Shown here: positions 23,507 through 29,912 of the stretch, in pieces | Numbering within the stretch: position 1 is the stretch's first letter | Layout: each line of letters starts with the position of its first letter | From: Pseudanabaena sp. lw0831 | GTDB lineage: Bacteria; Cyanobacteriota; Cyanobacteriia; Pseudanabaenales; Pseudanabaenaceae | Assembly (NCBI RefSeq): GCF_016584665.1 | Contig: NZ_BBJB01000088.1 | Coordinates: forward strand, 1 to 38,481 | Direction of reading: 5' to 3' | Length of the DNA stretch: 38,481 nt | The notes under the pieces: generated by a model | Told to the model about the DNA's origin: nothing | Seen by the model: only the letters and a program-made list of their open reading frames with translations | The model's database searches: none | Made by a program: the position numbers and the translations under genes

Positions 23507-24163
23507 TTACTCAGGAGCAGCAAAACAGTCAAGAAAAATATGATAAATAATGATGGAGCTATTTTCTTTTCTTTCGTGTTCGCTAGTCCATACATCAGTT
23601 ATAGAAGATAGAACTTGAGCTTTTTGCAATAACTGCTTTATGCACAAATCTGGACTATCCTTAAAACTTCGGTGTAACTCAGTTTCCCAATAAATTGCAT
23701 CATCACTTTGTAAATACCCTATCATTGCTGCTTCTGGATATTGTGAGGCATAAACTCCTTTGATAAAGCATTGCAATCCCTCTTTACCGACATATTTACT
23801 AATAGGATAGCCGTTCTTCCGCAATCTCTTGGCTTCAAAGATATACTGTGGTCTTGGGCAATTATGACCACTAACAATGACTAAATCTAGTCTGCGCCTT
23901 TTCTTGCCTGTACGTCCTTCAACAGCAACTGGTTTTTCTTCATGAATGTCATATCGGCGAAACTTTTTGGGAGTACGTGGATTATCTAGTCGTTCTCGTA
24001 TAGCTTCCACTATAATTCCTGTGATTTCTTCTTCTTTGAGATTGTCATGAATTTGCGGTAATGCATCTTCATATCCCCAAGCCAATAGTTGATGAGCATT
24101 AATACGAAAACCTGAATCATTGTAAGAACCCAAAATAAGTGGATCAAGTTTCTCTGCGACCAT
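23507..24163 (-). CDS. PD-(D/E)XK-type nuclease subunit paired with a DNA methyltransferase
   Basis: The protein has about 218 residues. The core RLDLVIVSG followed by YIFEAKRLRKNGY fits the D...ExK active site of PD-(D/E)XK nucleases (Asp95, Glu112, Lys114 counted from an upstream TTG). The helix before it (EEEITGIIVEAIRERL) and IGYLQSDDAIYW after it are also consistent. I chose the ATG at 24163; a TTG at 24169 would overlap the methyltransferase stop by 4 bp. The gene follows the methyltransferase gene directly, so the two are one operon. Restriction is the likely role. The cleavage site cannot be read from sequence. Confidence 0.78.
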   Translation of the reverse strand: MVAEKLDPLILGSYNDSGFRINAHQLLAWGYEDALPQIHDNLKEEEITGIIVEAIRERLDNPRTPKKFRRYDIHEEKPVAVEGRTGKKRRRLDLVIVSGHNCPRPQYIFEAKRLRKNGYPISKYVGKEGLQCFIKGVYASQYPEAAMIGYLQSDDAIYWETELHRSFKDSPDLCIKQLLQKAQVLSSITDVWTSEHERKENSSIIIYHIFLDCFAAPE

Positions 24164-24165
24164 TA

Positions 24166-27100
24166 TCAAACTACCTCCAATGGTTGGCGATTTGAGCAGA
24201 GAATTTCTGAAATAATATCATCAGAATCTCTCAGAGCTTGCGTTCTAGTCCAATCGATTAAACGTGCAGATTTACAAATATAGACTCTTGAACGTTCAAA
24301 GATACGCAAACTCCTCTGGACATAAACCCATTGGCTAAAACGCTGTTTCATCTGTTCTTGAATATAAGTAAATAATAATGATGAATTCTCTTGAGCTTTT
24401 TCAATGACTACATCTATACGATTATTAGAAGGAATAAACTCAATTGAACAAATAACTAGATTTTTTGAATAAGTTAATAAAACTTTGTGCTTAAGTCCAC
24501 TATCTTCAATAAAATCATCAAGTTCATCTCTTAAACATAGACCGTAACTAAGTAAATCATTTTCTCGTGGATGTTCTGTTGCAATAGCAACTGCTTTACC
24601 CTTATTAAGGCTCAACTTAATTTGAGTAAAATCTCTTGCTAAAATATTAAGGTCATCGGGCAAATTGAGAATATTTTCAATAGAGTTATCAAGCATTTCC
24701 TGTAGAGAACTGGTAGGAAGAGTATTAGATCTCTCCAAGTCTACTAACTCTCTTTGCAAAGAAGCTAGTTGAGAAATTTGCTTGATTGACATTAAAGGGA
24801 TGGGTATCTTTTTTATGTCTTTTGCATAGACTCTACTTCTATCAATACCCCATGAAGGACTTTCAAAAAACAAAAAATATTGAATGATACTAGAACTCAT
24901 AAAAACAGATAGCGCACGAAGACAATCAGAATCTTCTAGATTCTCTACAGAGATCCCTGTATATGGTGCTGGAATTACAAAGCTTTCATCGCTATATATG
25001 CAATAAGCCGCATTAAATATTATGTGAGGAGCCTTGATTATCTTTAGTCCTGATGTACCACTGCGACTACGAAGAAAGCACATTTGAGATGGAATATCTT
25101 CCAGTACATCTTCAGGAATTGAAAGTTTCCGCCTTTTTTTTGTTAAAGTATCTACGTTTAAAAGCTTATTTACTCCCAAATCTGGAATGTGAATAAGGCT
25201 TTCCCTAGTTGATCTAAGAGAATCCACTCCATTTCTTAATAGTACTCCTTGATAAAGATTCCAACCTTTATCTAAAACAATTTGACCTAGAGTAATAGGT
25301 AGTATGCGACGTATTTGACGAAGAGCTTTCTTATCTCTATAACTACCCCAAAGTGCAAGTTTCCATGTTATTCCTTCTCCGCTTTCTGCATCATTTGGAT
25401 TTACTGTCTGTATTTCATTTGAGTTGATTGTTATTGCCCAAGTTGGATTCTTTTTATCTCGTTTCCAAGGACGGTTAAAGATTTGATTTGCTACAAAAGG
25501 AGCATAGTGAATAATTTCAGGTTTGTCTATATCGCCATTAGATAAAGCTTTTCGATAGACAATCGTTGCCGCAGGCGCTTCTCCCCTACCGCCAAAAAGT
25601 ACATAAGCTAAGTTAGAAAAGTTTGTAACTCTTCTTACTTCATGCTGCTCAAAGAAGAGTTTCCGATATTTTGTAGACTCATGATTAAACAAACTCATAG
25701 CATGTATAAGCAACCCCACGTATCCATCTGGGGTTAGTAAATCAACTACACGCCAACTAAATGCTTCACAAACGCGCTTCCCTGTGGTGGGTCTTTGCGC
25801 TGAATTGTTTCTCTTCATCCAAGACAGTGCTAGGTCTTCGTCGGTTGCTTCTGATTTAAGTTCAATCCAAGGTGGATTGCCTACAATCCAGTCAAATTTT
25901 TTACGTTGTTTCCAGAAATCGGACTCATCATCGAAAAAATCACACTCAAAGATTTGCTTATTGTGGAGTGAAGGAAACTTGAACTGTTTATTGCGATGTA
26001 AAAATGGTGGATCAATGTAATTTAGCAAGGTCAAAATTAGGCTAAACTCTGCAACATAGCAAGCCTCTTTATTTCTCTCTATGCCATAGATACTGTCACA
26101 CAAAATCCTTCGTAGTTCTGTAGGCTTAAGTTTATTATTTGGGCTTTGGGCTAACTCCAATTCAATAAGTCGGCGGTAGGCTAACACTAGAAAAATTCCT
26201 GATCCACAACAGGGATCAAGAATTTTCATCCCTTTTTGTAGTGGCTTAGATTCTTGTAGTTCACACAACAAATAATCTGCTAAAGGTTCAGGAGTATAAA
26301 CAGCTCCAACTTTTTTACCTGTCCCTTGTGAATTCAAAAACTGTTCGTAGATAGATGATAATGTTTCAACTGGTATATAAGAAAAATCGTAAGCGTTAAA
26401 GCCAAGATGTAGTTGTCCTGATTCAAGATCGTCGCCTTTAAATGCAGAAGCAACTAAAGCTACAATCTCATTGTCGCCTAATATATCTTCTACATTTGAA
26501 GGGAGTGGGAAAATAGCTCCATTAAAACGACTTTCTAAAAGCTCGGTTAACTTAAGCAATCCTTCTAGAGTTGCATTACGTCCTAAAACAACATCTGAAT
26601 TTATATTGTTTTCTGCTAACCATTCTTCTGAGAGAATCTTTCGATCATAGAGATAGCGAATATAAACGTACTTCCCAATTAATGCATGAGCAATTGGTAG
26701 ATCTACATTTCTATCTTTCAGGCGCTTTTCTAGTTTCTCAAGATTAGTAAGCAAGTGCATATCCACTCTGTTTTTAGTGGAAATATTTTCTGACTGCGTT
26801 TTCCAGATTTTTCCAGAATCAATAGAAACAGATCCAAAGTCTACAAGTTTCTCACGGATGTTTTCAAAAGTAAGCTTAGCAATATCTTGGATTTCATTTA
26901 CTAATCCTTTTTTTTCATTTCCTAGAGAAAAGTCAAATCCTGTATAAACTCTAATTTCATTGGGCAACAAAATAATTAGGAAAGGCGCATTTCCCAAGTT
27001 CCAAAGCCTTTGATGGATTTTTCTAGCTTCGTCCTTTGTTTTAGCTTCAGCAACATACACAGCAGGACGTGGCGGAAGAGTTTTTTGTTCGGGTGGGCTA

Positions 27101-27252
27101 GTCTGAAAGAGATAAGCTCCCCTAACTCCATCAACTTTCTTAGCCGCACGAAAAAGATGCTCAGTCAAAGGCTCCTGCGAAGACTCATTCGTAGAGCGAT
27201 AATTTTGTGACTGAGTATATCCGAGCTGGTCTAAGAGTTGATCTAGGTTCAA
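24166..27252 (-). CDS. Large N6-adenine DNA methyltransferase of a restriction-modification-like system
   Basis: The protein has 1028 residues. The SAM-binding motif I is DPCCGSGIF at 346-354 and the catalytic motif IV is NPPW at 459-462, the adenine-N6 class. The N-terminal 130 residues include VYVAEAKTKDEA and LLPNEIRVYTGF. A helical part follows (140-330, ending VGAVYTPEPLADYLL). The region after about 620 looks like a target-recognition domain (DKGWNLYQGV, AKDIKKIPIPL), followed by a C-terminal extension. Size and layout resemble Eco57I-type and PglX-like enzymes. The apparent start is TTG at 27252; a stop lies a few codons upstream and no ATG is nearby. A PD-(D/E)XK gene is coupled downstream. 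Confidence 0.88.
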   Translation of the reverse strand: MNLDQLLDQLGYTQSQNYRSTNESSQEPLTEHLFRAAKKVDGVRGAYLFQTSPPEQKTLPPRPAVYVAEAKTKDEARKIHQRLWNLGNAPFLIILLPNEIRVYTGFDFSLGNEKKGLVNEIQDIAKLTFENIREKLVDFGSVSIDSGKIWKTQSENISTKNRVDMHLLTNLEKLEKRLKDRNVDLPIAHALIGKYVYIRYLYDRKILSEEWLAENNINSDVVLGRNATLEGLLKLTELLESRFNGAIFPLPSNVEDILGDNEIVALVASAFKGDDLESGQLHLGFNAYDFSYIPVETLSSIYEQFLNSQGTGKKVGAVYTPEPLADYLLCELQESKPLQKGMKILDPCCGSGIFLVLAYRRLIELELAQSPNNKLKPTELRRILCDSIYGIERNKEACYVAEFSLILTLLNYIDPPFLHRNKQFKFPSLHNKQIFECDFFDDESDFWKQRKKFDWIVGNPPWIELKSEATDEDLALSWMKRNNSAQRPTTGKRVCEAFSWRVVDLLTPDGYVGLLIHAMSLFNHESTKYRKLFFEQHEVRRVTNFSNLAYVLFGGRGEAPAATIVYRKALSNGDIDKPEIIHYAPFVANQIFNRPWKRDKKNPTWAITINSNEIQTVNPNDAESGEGITWKLALWGSYRDKKALRQIRRILPITLGQIVLDKGWNLYQGVLLRNGVDSLRSTRESLIHIPDLGVNKLLNVDTLTKKRRKLSIPEDVLEDIPSQMCFLRSRSGTSGLKIIKAPHIIFNAAYCIYSDESFVIPAPYTGISVENLEDSDCLRALSVFMSSSIIQYFLFFESPSWGIDRSRVYAKDIKKIPIPLMSIKQISQLASLQRELVDLERSNTLPTSSLQEMLDNSIENILNLPDDLNILARDFTQIKLSLNKGKAVAIATEHPRENDLLSYGLCLRDELDDFIEDSGLKHKVLLTYSKNLVICSIEFIPSNNRIDVVIEKAQENSSLLFTYIQEQMKQRFSQWVYVQRSLRIFERSRVYICKSARLIDWTRTQALRDSDDIISEILCSNRQPLEVV

Positions 27253-27683
27253 AAGATGTCTCTAGTAAAATGTCAATCCTTTATTCTAAAGACATTGTAG
27301 CGATTTTAGGCATTTTTTTTGAGTAAGGTTACGCTAATTAACTAAATAATTGGGATACTTTGCGATCTGGATTGTATCAATAAATGCGCGGTTGCCCACT
27401 ACAACATGACATATAGTGGACGACACGGATAACCTGATTTTGTAGTTCCTAAACAGTAAGGTTGAAGATTGAGTTTAGATAGCAACTCCAAAACAAGGCG
27501 ATCGCACTGCATCAAATTACAGTTATTTACCGATGCAACAGCAAGCTGTTTTGCAGATTGACTCAACGATTTGTGAAGAAACCATGTATAAGTATGTCCC
27601 ATCATTTAAGAAACGCCAAAATTTGAGATCAAGTTACAATGTAGGTGTGCTGAAATAATTTATCAGGAGTACATCTGCCAACT
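27253..27683. other. Gap of 431 bases around the DUF1643 remnant
   Basis: Apart from the remnant above I see no gene here. The left part (27253-27398) must hold the promoter of the leftward methyltransferase gene and is AT-rich. The right part (27606-27683) leads to rsfS, with GGAG at 27666 as a possible ribosome site. No hairpin of the kind found elsewhere was seen. Confidence 0.5.
27399..27605 (-). pseudogene. Remnant of a DUF1643-family gene
   Basis: Only the end of a family member is recognisable. NLMQCDRLVLELLSKL and PYCLGTTKSGYPCRPLYV match the usual DUF1643 ending (GRDRxVLxLL...YCLGxTKxGxPRHPLY), with Cys-Arg where Arg-His is expected. The first 25 residues look unrelated, and the N-terminal two thirds of the family are absent. 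It lies between the restriction-modification operon and rsfS, at the edge of the accessory block. Judgement from recalled family text only. Confidence 0.5.
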
Positions 27684-28130
27684 ATGACCATCGCAACCGA
27701 TATCGCAACCCCCACAGATCTCAAACTAAGTGAGAGAGAGCAAGACCAAAGCTATCAAATGGCGCAAGCAGCCGCGATCGCTGCGGACGATCGCAAGGGA
27801 GAAAATATCGTTTTGCTAGCGATCGGGGAAGTGTCGAGTCTGGCTGAGTATTTTGTGATTGCTACAGGATTTTCTAAGGCCCAGGTAAGAGCGATTTCGG
27901 GTATGGCTGAAGAAGTGATTGCCGAAAAGTTTGGGCGTAAGCCTAGAAATATTGCAGGTGAGCAGGATGGCACTTGGATTTTGCTCGATTACGGCGATGT
28001 GATCGTCCATGCCATGATGGCTCAAGAGCGCGAGTATTATGACTTAGAAGCATTTTGGGGTCATGCACCAAAACTCGAAGTATTTTTGCCAGACGAGACA
28101 GGAAAAGATGAAGTTGTAACTGCAATATAA
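27684..28130 (+). CDS. rsfS: Ribosomal silencing factor RsfS
   Basis: RsfS binds ribosomal protein uL14 on the 50S subunit and blocks joining of the subunits when nutrients run low. The protein has 148 residues. The RsfS core runs from about 22 to 135: KGENIVLLAIGEVSSLAEYFVIATG, AISGMAEEVIAEKFGRKP, GTWILLDYGDVIVHAMMAQEREYYDLEAFW. The N-terminal 20 residues are a variable extension. It is intact and has a strong terminator overlapping its stop codon. Confidence 0.95.
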   Translation: MTIATDIATPTDLKLSEREQDQSYQMAQAAAIAADDRKGENIVLLAIGEVSSLAEYFVIATGFSKAQVRAISGMAEEVIAEKFGRKPRNIAGEQDGTWILLDYGDVIVHAMMAQEREYYDLEAFWGHAPKLEVFLPDETGKDEVVTAI

Positions 28131-28180
28131 AAAACCAAAAACAAAAGCAACCCGAAGGGTTGCTTTTGTTTTTGGTTTTT
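28130..28180 (+). terminator. rsfS terminator hairpin
   Basis: Perfect 24-bp arms (28130-28153, 28157-28180) have a GAA loop. The tip is GCAACCC/GGGTTGC and the arm ends in a T-rich run (TTTTGTTTTTGGTTTTT). It starts at the last base of the rsfS stop codon. Confidence 0.92.
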
Positions 28181-28247
28181 ATAGCATTGGCTGCAAAGAC
28201 AAGCGATAATTGAAAAATCTCGTTTAAATTTGGATATATCAGAGTTT

Positions 28248-28472
28248 ATGAAGATTGGCGATCGCGTTCGTGTCAAGACAGCATTAAGTGTTTTTCACCA
28301 TCCTGAACACAAAGGCAAATCCTTTGACATTTCAGGGCTGGAAGGCGAAATTGTCCGTGTGCATACGGATTGGAATGGTCGCCCGATCAGTCCGAACTAT
28401 CCCTATGAGGTGAGATTTACACCTAAATTTGTAACCCATTTAGGCGATCACGAAATAGAATCAGTCGGTTAA
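28248..28472 (+). CDS. ftrV: Ferredoxin-thioredoxin reductase, variable chain
   Basis: FtrV is the small beta-barrel subunit of ferredoxin-thioredoxin reductase, which passes electrons from photosystem I through ferredoxin to thioredoxin. The 74 residues match: MKIGDRVRVK, VFHHPEHKGKSFDISGLEGEIV, and GRPISPNYPYEVRF. The frame can be extended upstream to a TTG at 28230, but the family starts at the MKIGDRV methionine. The catalytic iron-sulfur subunit is encoded elsewhere. A hairpin follows 7 bp after the stop. Confidence 0.9.
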   Translation: MKIGDRVRVKTALSVFHHPEHKGKSFDISGLEGEIVRVHTDWNGRPISPNYPYEVRFTPKFVTHLGDHEIESVG

Positions 28473-28478
28473 GATCCC

Positions 28479-28523
28479 AATAAATTATAAAAGGCTGGCT
28501 TAGCCCGCCTTTTATAATTTATT
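28479..28523 (+). terminator. ftrV terminator hairpin
   Basis: Arms of about 20 nt (AATAAATTATAAAAGGC and GCCTTTTATAATTTATT, extended by GG/CC) have one mismatch near the tip. It begins 6 bp after the ftrV stop codon. Confidence 0.8.
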
Positions 28524-28525
28524 AC

Positions 28526-28613
28526 TCCCTTCCCACCCAATAAATAGACGTTAGTCAAGAATTGGTGGTGCGGGGCAAAGCCCCGCACCACCAATTCTTG
28601 ACAGAGAAGGGAG
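28526..28613. repeat. Nested inverted repeat with 23-bp perfect inner stem
   Basis: The inner stem is 28554-28576 with 28580-28602 (loop AAA, tip GGGGC-AAA-GCCCC). An outer 8-bp pair, CTCCCTTC (28525-28532) and GAAGGGAG (28606-28613), encloses it. It stands alone between ftrV's terminator and the next gene's leader, so it is not needed as a second terminator. Confidence 0.85.
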
Positions 28614-28650
28614 TAGTACCTGAATAAATCGCTACCATTGGTTTACATAT

Positions 28651-29685
28651 ATGGAAGCAACAATTTTCAGCATTGTTTTTGCTTTATTAAGTGGCACTTA
28701 TATCTATCGCTCCTTTCGGATTATCGAAGAAGGGCAAATTGCACTGGTCGAACGGTTTGGGAAGTATCAAAAGACGATGGAACCAGGCATCAACATTGTC
28801 CTGCCATTTATAGATCGTGTCTCCTTAATCAAAAGCGCCCGTGAGCAAGTCCTAGAACTGAAGCCCCAGCCTTGCATGACCTCTGATAATGTTAGCGTTA
28901 ATGTCAGTGGCACCATGTATTGGCAAATTACTGATCTCCAAAAAGCTCGTTACAACATAGAAAATGTCGATCAGTCTTTGCAAATATCGTTGACAACCCA
29001 AATCCAAACCCAGATTGGACGCTGCGAACTGGACTTTATCATCGGTGGTCAAGAAGAAATTAATACCGAAATTTTAAAGGGAATTAGTAATGACACTCAA
29101 GATTGGGGAATCAATATCTTGCGAGTCAGGCTCGGTGAGATTACGATTCCGAGTTCAGTTCTTCTGTCAATGGAAAAGCAAAAGGCAGCCGAGATCGAGA
29201 AAAAAGCGATGATTTCCCTATCTGAAGGTGTGAAAACTTCAGAAATCACTAAGGCCGAGGCTGAAGCTCGCTCTAATCGGGTATTAGCAGAATCAGAGCG
29301 TCAAGTTCAGTTAGAACAGACAGAGGCGATGGCTCTTTCGATCGAGCGGATTGCCAATGCGATCGCTAAGCATCCCAATGGCAAGGAAGCGGTGCAGTAT
29401 TTATTAGCCCAAAAATATCTTGCCATGGGGCAGGCGATCGGGGAAAGTCCTAGCAGCAAAGTTTTGTTTATGGACCCAGATTCCATCCCTGCGGCGATTC
29501 AAGCATTGTTAGCCATGAACGATATCAAAATCACTGAAACAATGACAGAGAAGATCACTGAGGCGATCGCCAAACAACCCTATGGAGCAAGTGGCAATAT
29601 TTCCCCAACGTTACGTAATTTACCTGAGCTTAAGCAATTTCCACCACCATCGGATAGCGAGAAAGGCACTCCTAGCAGCAATTAA
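28651..29685 (+). CDS. SPFH/band-7 (stomatin-like) membrane protein
   Basis: The protein has 344 residues. A short N-terminal hydrophobic segment (about 3-20) anchors it. The band-7 domain follows (about 24-190): RIIEEGQIALVERFGKYQKTMEPGINIVLPFIDRV, and VSVNVSGTMYWQITDLQKA. A long Ala/Glu-rich coiled coil (170-245, EKKAMISLSEGVKTSEITKAEAEA) and a C-terminal tail with KVLFMDPDSIPAAIQALLAM complete it. Such proteins form ring-like assemblies that organise membrane patches or control proteases. No partner gene (NfeD) is adjacent, and no specific role can be inferred. Confidence 0.9.
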   Translation: MEATIFSIVFALLSGTYIYRSFRIIEEGQIALVERFGKYQKTMEPGINIVLPFIDRVSLIKSAREQVLELKPQPCMTSDNVSVNVSGTMYWQITDLQKARYNIENVDQSLQISLTTQIQTQIGRCELDFIIGGQEEINTEILKGISNDTQDWGINILRVRLGEITIPSSVLLSMEKQKAAEIEKKAMISLSEGVKTSEITKAEAEARSNRVLAESERQVQLEQTEAMALSIERIANAIAKHPNGKEAVQYLLAQKYLAMGQAIGESPSSKVLFMDPDSIPAAIQALLAMNDIKITETMTEKITEAIAKQPYGASGNISPTLRNLPELKQFPPPSDSEKGTPSSN

Positions 29686-29690
29686 TACCA

Positions 29691-29722
29691 ATTTCCGAAA
29701 GTGTAGTCACACTTTCGGAAAT
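29691..29722 (+). terminator. Hairpin after the band-7 gene
   Basis: Perfect 14-bp arms (ATTTCCGAAAGTGT and complement) have an AGTC loop, 5 bp after the stop codon. Confidence 0.75.
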
Positions 29723-29743
29723 TATAGCTGTCGCCAAGTGTAC

Positions 29744-29820
29744 TAGGACAAATCAAAACCCAAGAATTGATTGGCGGCGCTTCGCGCCGCCAATCAATTC
29801 TTGGGTTTTGATTTGTCCTA
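29744..29820. repeat. Perfect 37-bp inverted repeat with 3-nt loop
   Basis: The arms 29744-29780 and 29784-29820 match base for base; the tip is GGCGGCGC-TTC-GCGCCGCC. It is the longest palindrome in the window. It lies between two convergent genes, but both ends already have their own shorter hairpins. Confidence 0.92.
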
Positions 29821-29866
29821 AGACGAGTGACTGCGACGATAAAACCCAAACCCAGTAAGGCTTTTT

Positions 29867-29899
29867 AACTCTCAAAATGGCAACACCATTTTGAGAGTT
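29867..29899. terminator. Hairpin beyond the adhE stop codon
   Basis: Perfect 14-bp arms AACTCTCAAAATGG and its complement have a CAACA loop, 13 bp downstream of the adhE stop. The inner sequence CTCAAAATGG is shared with the hairpin at 29917-29947. Confidence 0.7.
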
Positions 29900-29912
29900 T
29901 GTATATAGGATT

